33,135 nt of DNA from Tessaracoccus bendigoensis DSM 12906 (GCF_900141915.1 NZ_FQZG01000049.1:1-33135), one strand, 5' to 3'. Shown: positions 23,689-31,031, counted from the first letter of the stretch. Made by a program: numbers and translations. The notes: generated by a model from the sequence alone, not told the origin.

Positions 23689-24966
23689 TCATGCGGCTTG
23701 AGTGTGGTCGTCTGTTTCGGGGTGTTCTCGTTCGACGAGTTTGCCGTTGATGAAGGTGGCGCCGGCGCGGACGAGGGCGACCAGGTGGGGGGCGTTGACG
23801 GCCCGCCACCGGGTCTGGGCTGACTCGATGAGTTTGAAGGCCATGGCGATCCCGGCGGCCCTGGAGCCGGGGCCTTTGGTGATGCGTTGGCGGAGCCGGA
23901 CGGTGGCGAAGGTCGACTCGATCGGGTTCGTGGTGCGTAGGTGGATCCAGTGCTCGGCGGGGTACCGGTAGAACTCGGTCAGCACGTCGAGGTCGTCGGC
24001 GATCTTGGCGGCGGCTTTGGGCCACTTGATGCCGTATTCGGCGATGAACGCTGTCGCGGCGGCTTTGGCGTGGGTGAGGTCTTCGGCGTTGTGGATCTCG
24101 GCGAGTGCGCGTTTCGCGCCGGGGTGGGCCGACTTGGGCAGCGCTGAGAGCACGTTGCCGATTTTGTGGAACCAGCACCGCTGCTCGCGGGTGGTGGGGA
24201 ACACGTCCCGTAGCGCCGACCAGAACCCGAGCGCACCGTCCCCGACCGCGAGCACCGGAGCCTGCATGCCGCGGCGCTTGCAGTCGCGCAGCAGGTCGGC
24301 CCACGACTCGGCGGATTCGCGATGCCCGTCGGCCAGCGCGACGAGCTCCTTGGTGCCGTCGGCGCGGACCCCGATCATGACCAGCAGGCACACCTTGTCC
24401 TGCTCGAGACGGACCTTGAGGTGGATGCCGTCGACCCACAGGTACACGTAGTCGACGCCGGCCAGGGAGCGGCGGCCGAACCCGGCAGCCTCGTCCTGCC
24501 AGTCCCGGTTGAGCCGGGTGATCGTCGCCGCCGACAAGCCCGCACCCGAGCCGAGGAACTGCTCCAACGCCGGGGCGAAGTCCCCGGTGGACAGGCCGTG
24601 CAGATACAGCAGCGGCAACACCTCGGCCACCCGCGGCGACTTGCGTGCCCACGCGGGAAGGATCGCCGAGGCGAACCGTTTGCGCTGCCCGGTGACGTCA
24701 TCGGTCCTACGGTCGTTGACACGCGGCTGGCGAACCTCGACCGCCCCCGCCGCGGTCGTGACCTGGCGGGCGGCATGGTAGCCGTTACGGACCACCATAC
24801 GGCGACCCTCCTCGTCAACCAGGTCGCTGAACTGGGCGACGTAGGCGGCCACCTCGGCCTGCAACGCCGCAGCCAGCATCTTACGGGCACCATCCCGAAC
24901 GATCTCGTCGAGCAGCGACACCCCGATCATCTCGTCGCCGGCATCGTCGTGGACTAACTTGAGCAT
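23689..24966 (-). CDS. IS256-family (Mutator-type) transposase
   Basis: A 425-residue DDE transposase with full-length family layout. The catalytic residues are Asp179 (YLWVDGIHLKV), Asp243 (VGDGALGFW) and Glu350 (TTNPIESTFATVR), with the WFHKIGNVL block between. The N-terminal half has GYHAARQVTTAAGAVEVRQPRV, typical of this family. No stop or frameshift is seen, so it may be active. ATG 24966 has GGGAAGG 7 nt upstream, and that site lies in one arm of the leader inverted repeat. Confidence 0.96.
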   Translation of the reverse strand: MLKLVHDDAGDEMIGVSLLDEIVRDGARKMLAAALQAEVAAYVAQFSDLVDEEGRRMVVRNGYHAARQVTTAAGAVEVRQPRVNDRRTDDVTGQRKRFASAILPAWARKSPRVAEVLPLLYLHGLSTGDFAPALEQFLGSGAGLSAATITRLNRDWQDEAAGFGRRSLAGVDYVYLWVDGIHLKVRLEQDKVCLLVMIGVRADGTKELVALADGHRESAESWADLLRDCKRRGMQAPVLAVGDGALGFWSALRDVFPTTREQRCWFHKIGNVLSALPKSAHPGAKRALAEIHNAEDLTHAKAAATAFIAEYGIKWPKAAAKIADDLDVLTEFYRYPAEHWIHLRTTNPIESTFATVRLRQRITKGPGSRAAGIAMAFKLIESAQTRWRAVNAPHLVALVRAGATFINGKLVEREHPETDDHTQAA

Positions 24967-24967
24967 G

Positions 24968-25051
24968 GGCGTACCTTCCCGAACCAGCGCGCCAACGCCG
25001 GCCCTTGATCAGACCTATCTGGACTTCAGATCATCCTCGGGAAGGTACGCC
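24968..25051 (-). promoter_or_regulatory. Transposase leader hairpin that can hide the ribosome-binding site
   Basis: A perfect 15-bp inverted repeat (GGCGTACCTTCCCGA at 24968-24982 and its complement at 25037-25051, 54-nt loop) sits just before the transposase start. In the transcript the downstream arm contains the Shine-Dalgarno GGGAAGG. A message reading in from outside would contain both arms and fold, blocking translation; one started between the arms would not. Confidence 0.65.
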
Positions 25052-25087
25052 TACCTCACGCCACCCGCCGAGGACCGATCCACAGGT

Positions 25088-25360
25088 TCTGATCATTGCT
25101 CCGCGGTGCACGCCGAACTGCTTCGCCAGTGCCGCGACGCTGACTCCGTGCGCGCGGGCTGTTCGCATAGCGTCCACTTCGCTGTCGGTGAGGCGTGTTC
25201 GAGGTCGTTTGCTTGGTTCCGCCGCCGCCCCGATCAGAGGGTCATCCGGCTCTCTGACAGGGGCGGCATCCTCGCAGATGCCTTGATTCCACGCGGAAAC
25301 AAGCCTCTCGACCCGTGGTCGCCTGTTCCCGTAGTGCTTGATTGCGTCCACCCCGCGCAC
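25088..25360 (-). pseudogene. Helix-turn-helix fragment truncated by IS256
   Basis: The minus-strand frame from 25360 contains RTRLTDSEVDAMRTARAHGVSVAALAKQFGVHRGA, a resolvase-type helix-turn-helix. The conserved sequence stops at the IS256 end (25087), after which the frame reads into the element. It may be the C-terminal DNA-binding part of the recombinase remnant upstream, or a separate small regulator. Confidence 0.45.
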
Positions 25361-25599
25361 AAGGCTCGAACCCTTGCCAATGGAAATGTTGGCGGAGGTT
25401 CGGGCCTTGGCCTGTTCGCGTCTGCGGCCCAGGCCAGGGCGTTGGCATTGACTTGGGGGTTGAGCAGCATTTCGAAGGGCCGGTTGTGTTCGACACGTAT
25501 CCGGTCATCTTCATCGATGCAGATGTTGATGAAGAAGGCTTGGTCGCATAGTCCCCGATTGAACGCAGACACCCCTCCCCGACCCGGGGCAGTCAGCAA
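25360..25599 (-). pseudogene. C-terminal fragment of a large serine recombinase
   Basis: The minus-strand frame carries FNRGLCDQAFFINICIDEDD and RVEHNRPFEMLLNPQVNANALAWAADA, which matches the end of actinobacterial serine recombinases (QAFFxxIYIDEDxE pattern). The catalytic N-terminal domain is absent, and a frame change near 25350 leads into the helix-turn-helix fragment. It marks the site as a former integrated element. Confidence 0.5.
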
Positions 25600-26021
25600 T
25601 CCGGGCCCGAGCTGAGCGGGTCCGACAGCTCCACGGTCTGGCCCATCGGGTCCCGGACCACGTAACTCCAGTAGCCGACCCAGAACGGCTCGCGTCGCCA
25701 GGCCGTCACGCCGGCCGTGCGCAGGCGATCAACGGCGTCCCGGAACGCCTCGGGTGACAGCTCCACGCTCCACGATGCTGCCGCCAGCGGTGGACGTGAC
25801 TCGACGCTTAGTCCGTACCCCCACCCAGGCTGAAACGACCAGTGCGGTGTGGCGGTCGACGCGGGATCGAGGAACACGGACAACTGTGCGGGACCGACGA
25901 GGTAGCCGAGGCTTTCGTCGTCGTCCCAGATTTGCTTGAGGCCGATTAGCTCCGTATAGAACCGTCGGGAGGAGTTGAGATCGTTGCAGCGCGTGTACAC
26001 GAAGAAGCGATGTTCAGCCAT
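25593..26021 (-). CDS. VOC-family (glyoxalase/bleomycin-resistance-like) protein
   Basis: A 142-residue vicinal-oxygen-chelate protein: HRFFVYTRCNDLNSSRRFYTELIGLKQIW, LSVFLDPAS, FRDAVDRLRTAGVTAWRREPFWVGYWSYVVRDPMGQTVELSDP. The second half ends with the usual DPxGxxVEL metal-site motif. Substrate unknown. ATG 26021 is chosen; the longer frame upstream has no homology. It appears intact although surrounded by remnants. Confidence 0.8.
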   Translation of the reverse strand: MAEHRFFVYTRCNDLNSSRRFYTELIGLKQIWDDDESLGYLVGPAQLSVFLDPASTATPHWSFQPGWGYGLSVESRPPLAAASWSVELSPEAFRDAVDRLRTAGVTAWRREPFWVGYWSYVVRDPMGQTVELSDPLSSGPDC

Positions 26022-26053
26022 CCAGTCACGATACTCGTCGTTGCCTGGTTGAC

Positions 26054-26084
26054 CGGGAGGGTTCCTCCCTCCCGCACCGTGCGG
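26054..26084. repeat. Pair of adjacent hairpins upstream of the VOC gene
   Basis: CGGGAGGG/CCCTCCCG (26054-26074, 5-nt loop) is followed by CCGCA/TGCGG (26072-26084). The rest of the 26022-26451 gap holds no gene that I can recognise, only the promoter at 26327-26355. Confidence 0.4.
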
Positions 26085-26326
26085 CGGTTTACTCGAACTG
26101 CGACACCAGCTCCACGCACATAGCACAGTGGATCACTGCGCCTTCAGATCGCCTACCACCCCGACCGTTGGCGGACCGCAATGGTTACGCGATGACCCTG
26201 GCGTAGGCGTTTCGCGCACGGCGACGCTGTCCGGGCCGTGGCACCGCGTGACGGCATGTCAGTCGGATCCCGCAGCACCGTCCGTATGTTCGGTGGTCGG
26301 CCAGGTGGCTAGCCGTCGCCCCGCCA

Positions 26327-26355
26327 TTGACATTGACGGGCCTGGGGCGCATAAC
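26327..26355 (+). promoter_or_regulatory. Promoter candidate for the methyltransferase remnant
   Basis: A consensus TTGACA (26327-26332) is followed after 17 bp by CATAAC (26350-26355), about 100 bp before the start codon of the broken methyltransferase gene. Confidence 0.4.
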
Positions 26356-26451
26356 AGATATGCGGGCCGGTGCGCACCCGTCCGACACGGTCCGGTGGGT
26401 TCGACGGACGCCCGCAAACAGTCTCTCTTACAAAGAGGAGGTTGGTTGTCG

Positions 26452-27264
26452 ATGGAAACTGAAGGAACGGTTCCGCCGCGACCGGTGTTGTCCAAGGCCA
26501 TGTTCCAGGGTCCGGCCGACGCCTATGACAGCTTCATGGGCCGCTACTCGCGGGCCCTTGCGCCCGCGTTCGGGGACTTCTGTCTGCCCTCCGTCGGCAG
26601 ATTCCTCTGTTGGCTGCGGCCCCGGGGCATTGACCGCCGAAGCCGTTGACCGGCTTGGCGCGACCTCGGTGGCAGCAGCCGACCCGGTGGCTCACTACGT
26701 GGAGGCGTGTAGCCGCAACAATCCCGGCGTGGAGGTGGTGCTTGCCCCCGTAGAGGCCCGCCGTTTACGAAGGGTTCGTTCGATGCCGCGGCGGCACAAC
26801 TGGTGTTCTACTTCCTGGCCGACCCTGGCCGGGCAGTTGCCCAACTGTGCGAGATGGTCAGGCCCGGAGGGCTGGTCTCGGCGAGCGTGTGGGACGGAAC
26901 CGAAGGCATGGAGATGCTCAACGCCTTCTGGGAAGCCGCCGAGTCGCTGCAACCCGACGCTCCGTCGGATCAGCGCCCGCTGCGGCTCGGGCGGCCGGGA
27001 GAGTTGGCCCGTTTCTGGCGGGAGGTCGGCCTGGAAGACGTGACGGAAACCACCATGCGGGCAACGACGACCTACAGCGGCTTCGAGGAGCTGTGGAACA
27101 CGTTCCTGGCCGGGATAGGCCCGGCGGGAACCTACGCCCTCTCGCTCGGCCTCGAAGGCCAGACACACCTCAAGACTGCGCTGCGGCAACGGCTCGGCCA
27201 GCCTTCAGGGCCCTTCGAACTGGCTGCAACGGCGAGGTCGGTCAGGGGCCGGGTCCCCTGGTGA
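26452..27264 (+). pseudogene. Class I SAM methyltransferase, broken by two frameshifts
   Basis: ATG 26452 (GAGGAGG upstream) begins a readable start, AMFQGPADAYDSFMGRYSRALAP. Near 26605 the frame changes; the AdoMet loop VGCGPGALTAEAVDRLG and VEVVLAPVEA follow in a second frame. Near 26770 it changes again to a third frame: SFDAAAAQLVFYFLADPGRAV, MVRPGGLVSASVWDG, ending RSVRGRVPW at 27264. All the blocks of a ubiquinone/menaquinone-biosynthesis-like methyltransferase of about 270 residues are still in order, so decay is recent or the local sequence is error-prone. Confidence 0.75.
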
Positions 27265-27369
27265 GGCAACCCCCGGTCCACAACACGTCACCGCGTTAAG
27301 ATCCGACAACCGGGCCGTGCATGTGCCAGGGCGCAGCGCCACCGGTCACGGTCGACCTCGCGGAAAATC

Positions 27370-27565
27370 CACATCAAACAGGCGATCGACTGGGCCGACG
27401 GAACTCGTTCAACCAGGTCCCCGCTGCGGTCATCGGGGCCTCGCCGGGAGCACTCGGCACCGCGCTTGCGCAGCAGAGCCTCCGCGGCGTGCTCGGCTTC
27501 TGCAACGCCAGGCAGATGACAGCCCCTGAGGCCTACATCAAGTACTCCACAGACATCTTCACCCC
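27370..27565 (+). pseudogene. NADPH-dependent FMN reductase fragment
   Basis: IKQAIDWAD (from 27373) and, after a frame change near 27395, NSFNQVPAAVIGASPGALGT and QQSLRGVLGFCNARQMTAPEAYI match the second half of the flavodoxin-like NADPH-dependent FMN reductases (KNAIDWA ... AVIGASPG). The first half is missing. The match stops at 27565, exactly where the duplicated glycosylase 5' end begins, so this is a rearrangement junction. Confidence 0.6.
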
Positions 27566-27647
27566 TCCGGTGCCCGGCGGGACCGGCGAGGTGAAGGCCG
27601 CACCGGCGATCGGGTGCGGGTCGCTGGTCATGCGCCGATCACACGGA
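27566..27647. repeat. 82-bp segment duplicated from 20447-20528 (copy 2)
   Basis: It has 78/82 identity to the 5' end of the glycosylase fusion gene. The minus strand still reads RRMTSDPHPIAGAAFTSPVP, but nothing of the enzyme follows. Two of the four differences are silent. Confidence 0.85.
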
Positions 27648-27727
27648 CGCGATGCGAGGGACTTGTCACTCCAAGCGGCGGAACGGATCGCACGCATGGA
27701 TGATCCGGCGCCGGCGACCCGATCTCG

Positions 27728-27787
27728 GCCTGCGGCCGATGCGGTCCATGATGGCGCGCCGATCAGGCCGCGCATGAACTCGAGCGT
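27728..27787. repeat. 60-bp segment duplicated from 22561-22621 (copy 2)
   Basis: It differs from the copy in the AbiEii-like remnant by one substitution and one missing base. It lies 80 bp from the other duplicated segment, so 27566-27787 is a patchwork of sequences whose other copies lie in the same order at 20.4-22.6 kb. Confidence 0.85.
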
Positions 27788-27821
27788 GGTTGGCGCGGGC
27801 TGCAGCTCGCTCCCCGCGGAG

Positions 27822-27856
27822 TTGCCTAGTCAATTAGTGTCAACTATAGTCGACAC
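27822..27856 (+). promoter_or_regulatory. higBA promoter with near-perfect 20-bp palindrome, leaderless
   Basis: TTGCCT (27822-27827) is followed after 17 bp by TATAGT (27845-27850). GTGTCAACTA and TAGTCGACAC (27837-27856) form a palindrome with one mismatched pair, centred on the -10. The toxin ATG is at 27857, where transcription should begin, and there is no Shine-Dalgarno sequence. Confidence 0.7.
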
Positions 27857-28183
27857 ATGGTCGAGGTCTACACCAGCGAGGGGTTCGACCGTTGGCTCAG
27901 AAAACTGAAGGACCGGCAGGGCAGGCTGCGGATCCTGGACCGGATCGATCGCCTCGCCCACGGGAATCCTGGCGATGTGAAGTCGGTCGGACACGGTGTA
28001 CTCGAACTGCGACTGAGCTTCGGCCCTGGCTACCGGGTCTACTTCACACGACATGGCGACCGGCTGGTTTTGTTGCTGTGTGGCGGCGACAAGGCGACAC
28101 AGCAACAGGACATCGAGAAGGCTCAACAACTAGCTGCCGACTGGCGTTCGAGAGAGGGCGAAGACGATGACGAAGAAGCTTGA
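27857..28183 (+). CDS. higB: RelE/HigB-family toxin (addiction-module killer type)
   Basis: A 108-residue toxin: VEVYTSEGFDRWLRKLKDRQGRLRILDRIDRLAHGNPGDVKSVGHGVLELRLSFGPGYRVYF, then LLLCGGDKATQQQDIEKAQQLA. This is the phage Gp49/addiction-module-killer branch of RelE toxins, expected to cut mRNA on the ribosome. The C-terminal acidic tail (SREGEDDDEEA) is unusual. ATG 27857 directly abuts the palindromic operator, suggesting a leaderless message. The gene order, toxin before antitoxin, is the HigBA order. It overlaps the antitoxin gene by 17 nt. Confidence 0.9.
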   Translation: MVEVYTSEGFDRWLRKLKDRQGRLRILDRIDRLAHGNPGDVKSVGHGVLELRLSFGPGYRVYFTRHGDRLVLLLCGGDKATQQQDIEKAQQLAADWRSREGEDDDEEA

Positions 28184-28466
28184 GAAGTACACACCGTTCG
28201 ATGCGGCCGACTATCTCGACGGCATCGAAGACGTTGCCTCCTACCTGGAGATTGCGCTGGAGGAATCGGCCGAGGACCCAACGGCGGTTCCCCGCGCCCT
28301 TGGTGTCATCGCCCGCTCCCAGAACATGAGCGAGCTAGCTCGTCGTGTCGGCATGAGCCGCGAGGGCCTATACAAGGCACTTTCCGATGAGGGCAATCCG
28401 ACCTGGTCGACCGTCCTGAAGGTGACCAATGCGCTGGGGCTTCGATTCAGTCTGCATGCCGCCTGA
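28167..28466 (+). CDS. higA: HigA-type helix-turn-helix antitoxin
   Basis: A 99-residue antitoxin of the addiction-module antidote family. The N-terminal part (FDAADYLDGIEDVASYLEIALEES) contacts the toxin in relatives. The C-terminal helix-turn-helix is NMSELARRVGMSREGLYKALS, followed by NPTWSTVLKVTNALGLRFSLH. It would bind the palindrome at 27837-27856. ATG 28167 lies inside the end of the toxin gene, so translation is coupled. Confidence 0.9.
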   Translation: MTKKLEKYTPFDAADYLDGIEDVASYLEIALEESAEDPTAVPRALGVIARSQNMSELARRVGMSREGLYKALSDEGNPTWSTVLKVTNALGLRFSLHAA

Positions 28467-28540
28467 CCTATAAGAAGGACGCAGATGCCTCGCCTGATTC
28501 GTTGAGCCGGGCGCCCTGACCGAGGCGATGGTGCCGGCGG

Positions 28541-29758
28541 TCACCGTCCAGCCAGGACCTCCCGGAGCTGTTCCACCGCCCAATCCAACTGCTCGGCCTC
28601 GATCACCAGCGGCGGCATGATGCGGATCGTGTGGTCATGGGTCTCTTTCACCAGGACCCCTCGCGTCGCGAGCCGCTCCGCCACTTGGCGCCCCGACCCG
28701 ACCGCCTCATCGACATCGATCCCGGCCCACAGCCCGGCGACCCGGGTCTCGGTGACCCCGTCACCGACCAGCGGGGCCAGCAACCCGGCCAGGCGCTCCC
28801 CGAGCACGGCGGCACGCTCTTGGTACTCGCCCGTGGCAAGCAGCTCGACCACCGCCAGCCCAACCGCTGCGGCGAGCGGGTTGCCGCCGAACGTCGACCC
28901 GTGCTCGCCTGGCCGCAGCACCCCGAGCACCCTTTCATCGGCGACGACTGCCGACACCGGGACGATCCCCCCGCCGAGCGCCTTGCCGAGCAGGTAGACG
29001 TCTGGCACGACGTCCTCCCGGTCGCAGGCGAATGTGGCGCCCGTGCGGCCGAGGCCGGATTGGATCTCGTCGGCGATGAACAAGACGCCGTGTCGGTCGC
29101 ACAGCTCCCGCACCGCGCGCAGGTATCCGGCGGGCGGGATGATGACACCGGCCTCGCCCTGGATCGGCTCGATCAGGACGGCCGCCGTCCGCGGCGTGAT
29201 CGCCGCCTCCAGCGCCGCCGCGTCGCCGAACCGAACCGACACGAAGCCGGGTGTGAAGGGGCCGAAGTCGAGGTGGGCTGACGGGTCGTCGCTGAAGCCG
29301 ACGATGGTGGTGGTGCGCCCGTGGAAGTTGCCGTGCGCGACGATGATCTCCGCCTGCTCCGTCGGCACCTTCTTGACGCGGTAGGCCCATGCCCGGGCGA
29401 CCTTGATGCCGCTCTCGACGGCCTCGGCGCCGGTGTTCATCGGCAGCACCATGTCCTTGCCGCACAGCCTTGCCAACGCGGCCGCGAAGGCTCCGAGCTT
29501 GTCGTTGCGGAATGCCCTGCTGGTCAGCGTGAGCCGCCCGAGTTGGTCCTGCGCGGCGGCGATCAACGCGGGATGCCTGTGGCCGAAGTTGAGGGCGGAG
29601 TACGCCGAGAGCAGGTCGAGGTAGCGGTTGCCCTCGACGTCACGCACCCAGACGCCGTCGCCGTCGGCGAGCACCACCGGCAGCGGCGCGTAGTTGCGGG
29701 CCAGGACGGCGTCCTCGGCCTCGATGCTGCGGGCCGTGGCGCCCGGCTGATCGTTCAT
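28541..29758 (-). CDS. rocD: Ornithine aminotransferase
   Basis: A 405-residue PLP enzyme that turns ornithine and 2-oxoglutarate into glutamate semialdehyde and glutamate. Signatures: NMTGAE-like block PMNTGAEAVESGIKVARAW, HGNFHGRTTTIVGFS, the cofactor Asp230 in FIADEIQSGLGRTG, the Schiff-base Lys259 in LLGKALGGG, and HGSTFGGNPLAAAVG. Length is typical. ATG 29758 overlaps the ddaH stop by 4 nt (ATGA), so it is translated with ddaH. A much longer frame running through both genes is an artefact. Confidence 0.95.
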   Translation of the reverse strand: MNDQPGATARSIEAEDAVLARNYAPLPVVLADGDGVWVRDVEGNRYLDLLSAYSALNFGHRHPALIAAAQDQLGRLTLTSRAFRNDKLGAFAAALARLCGKDMVLPMNTGAEAVESGIKVARAWAYRVKKVPTEQAEIIVAHGNFHGRTTTIVGFSDDPSAHLDFGPFTPGFVSVRFGDAAALEAAITPRTAAVLIEPIQGEAGVIIPPAGYLRAVRELCDRHGVLFIADEIQSGLGRTGATFACDREDVVPDVYLLGKALGGGIVPVSAVVADERVLGVLRPGEHGSTFGGNPLAAAVGLAVVELLATGEYQERAAVLGERLAGLLAPLVGDGVTETRVAGLWAGIDVDEAVGSGRQVAERLATRGVLVKETHDHTIRIMPPLVIEAEQLDWAVEQLREVLAGR

Positions 29759-30627
29759 GGTCGCCTCCTCAGTTCGAGCGTGCAGCATTTGATGTAGCCG
29801 CCGGAGCGGATGAACTCGGACAGGTCGACGGCGACCGGCCGGTAGCCGCGCTCCCGCAGCGCGGCCTGGAACCCGACGGCGTGCGGGGACATCACCACGT
29901 TCAGCCCGTCGCTGATGGCGTTGAGCCCGAGGAAGGCCCCCTCCGTCGCATCGACGACGACGGCGTCGGGGTACCGCTCCGCCAGCACGGCGCGGCTCGC
30001 GTCGTCGAATGCCTGCGGCAGGTAGGCGATGTTCGCACGCTCCACGCCGCCTGGCCCTTCGACGGGGTCGAGCACCGTCAGTGCGGTGTCGAGGTGGTAG
30101 TAGCGCGGGTCGATCAGGCGGAGTGGGACGACCTCCCTGCCGAACACGTCGGCCACCTCCGCGCGGCTCGCCGACGAGGAGCGGAAGCCGTGCCCGGCGA
30201 GGATCGTGTCGCCGACGAGCAGGAGGTCGCCCTCCCCTTCGTTGATCTCCCGCGGCGCCACGAACTCGTAGCCGTGCTCCTTGAACCAGGACTCGAAGAG
30301 GGCCGCCTCTGGTCGGCGCTGCTCGGGCCGGAAGGAGACACCGAGGGCGACGCCGTCGACGACGAAGCCGCCGTTGGCGGTGAAGACCATGTCTGGGAGG
30401 CCGGGGGCTGCCGGGATCAGCTCCACCTGGTGGCCGAGCGCGAGGTAGGTGTCGTGGAGGCGCTGCCATTGGCGCAGCGCGAGCGCGACGTCGACGGGCC
30501 GCGTCGGGTCCATCCAGGGGTTGATGCGGTAGCGGACGGCGAAGTGTTCGGGTCGGCACATCAGGTAGCGGCGGGGCTGCTGACGGCGCGCTTGGGCCGA
30601 ATCCGGATCAACCCGCAGGTCAACCAT
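29755..30627 (-). CDS. ddaH: Dimethylargininase/arginine dihydrolase-like amidinotransferase-fold enzyme
   Basis: A 290-residue guanidino-group-modifying enzyme: YLMCRPEHFAVRYRINPWMD, PDMVFTANGGFVVDG, EGEGDLLLVG, the catalytic His in PRYYHLDTALTVLD and a C-terminal Cys pair in GGYIKCCTLEL (Cys281/282), the DDAH arrangement. It is usually annotated as dimethylarginine dimethylaminohydrolase (to citrulline). The YLMCRPExFxVxYxINPWM opening is also that of arginine dihydrolases such as ArgZ (arginine to ornithine), which would feed RocD directly. ATG 30627 starts it; the upstream gap holds only repeats. Confidence 0.85.
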   Translation of the reverse strand: MVDLRVDPDSAQARRQQPRRYLMCRPEHFAVRYRINPWMDPTRPVDVALALRQWQRLHDTYLALGHQVELIPAAPGLPDMVFTANGGFVVDGVALGVSFRPEQRRPEAALFESWFKEHGYEFVAPREINEGEGDLLLVGDTILAGHGFRSSSASRAEVADVFGREVVPLRLIDPRYYHLDTALTVLDPVEGPGGVERANIAYLPQAFDDASRAVLAERYPDAVVVDATEGAFLGLNAISDGLNVVMSPHAVGFQAALRERGYRPVAVDLSEFIRSGGYIKCCTLELRRRP

Positions 30628-30716
30628 GAGACGCCTCCACCTTCGTTGGGCTCGGCGCGGGAGGTCCCGCCTGCATCAAGCCTACGTCGAGTGTCGCGGC
30701 TCATCCGGCGTCGGTC

Positions 30717-30783
30717 GTTGAGCCGCCCGGCGAGGAACGAGCCAGCCCCGAAGCTGGTTGAGCCGCCCGGCGAGGAACGAGCC
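30717..30783. repeat. Two direct 27-bp repeats, 40-bp period
   Basis: The unit begins GTTGAGCCGCCCGGCGAGGA and ends ACGAGCC. The copies at 30717-30743 and 30757-30783 are identical. They lie in the 404-bp gap between ddaH and the ada-alkA gene. Confidence 0.9.
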
Positions 30784-30868
30784 CGGCGTGACGCCCCCCA
30801 ACCTGACCGCACAGTCCACTTCCAAGACCTGTGGTCGGCATTCTGCATCGAGTGCGGGAGTGGTTTCG

Positions 30869-30962
30869 ACACGCGCTGCGTCGCTGCGCTCCTTCGGCGC
30901 GGCTCAACCAACCACGGAACACGCGCTGCGTCGCTGCGCTCCTTCGGCGCTGCTCAACCAAC
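30869..30962. repeat. Two direct 44-bp repeats, 50-bp period
   Basis: The copies at 30869-30912 and 30919-30962 are 43/44 identical and run from ACACGCGCTGCG to GCTCAACCAAC, containing CGCTGCGCTCCTTCGGCGC. The complement of the end, GTTGAGCCGC, is the same as the head of the 27-bp repeats, so the two families are in opposite orientations. Nothing else is recognised in this gap. Confidence 0.9.
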
Positions 30963-31031
30963 AGAGGTTCACCCGTCGGCCATGTCGCATTCCTGCTAGT
31001 TTGCGGCCGTCCACTGCGGCACTCTTGATCC

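Larger units (their letters stand above)
23672..25087. mobile_element. IS256-family insertion sequence
   Basis: A 1416-bp element bounded by 13-bp perfect inverted repeats (ACCTGTGGATCGG at 23672-23684 and its complement at 25075-25087), with weaker similarity continuing a few bases outward (TCAAG and TCAGA). It carries one intact transposase gene. I see no 8-9 bp target duplication, so one side may have rearranged since insertion. On its right edge it interrupts a helix-turn-helix reading frame. Confidence 0.85.

Noticed and set aside
23594-24652. Long alternative frame inside IS256
   Set aside because: It is a shadow frame of the transposase, rich in Arg/Pro and without motifs.
23660-25098. 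Target-site duplication flanking IS256
   Set aside because: The 8-9 bp outside the two inverted repeats do not match in any reasonable placement of the ends.
26051-26090. Remnant of a group II intron 3' end (hairpins beside the VOC gene)
   Set aside because: The GCACGGTGCGGGAGGG-type string is reminiscent, but no domain V consensus or reverse-transcriptase remnant can be seen.
28541-30559. A 672-codon minus-strand frame spanning rocD and most of ddaH
   Set aside because: Its first 267 codons are an off-frame reading of ddaH with arginine-rich, featureless sequence; the real start is ATG 29758.
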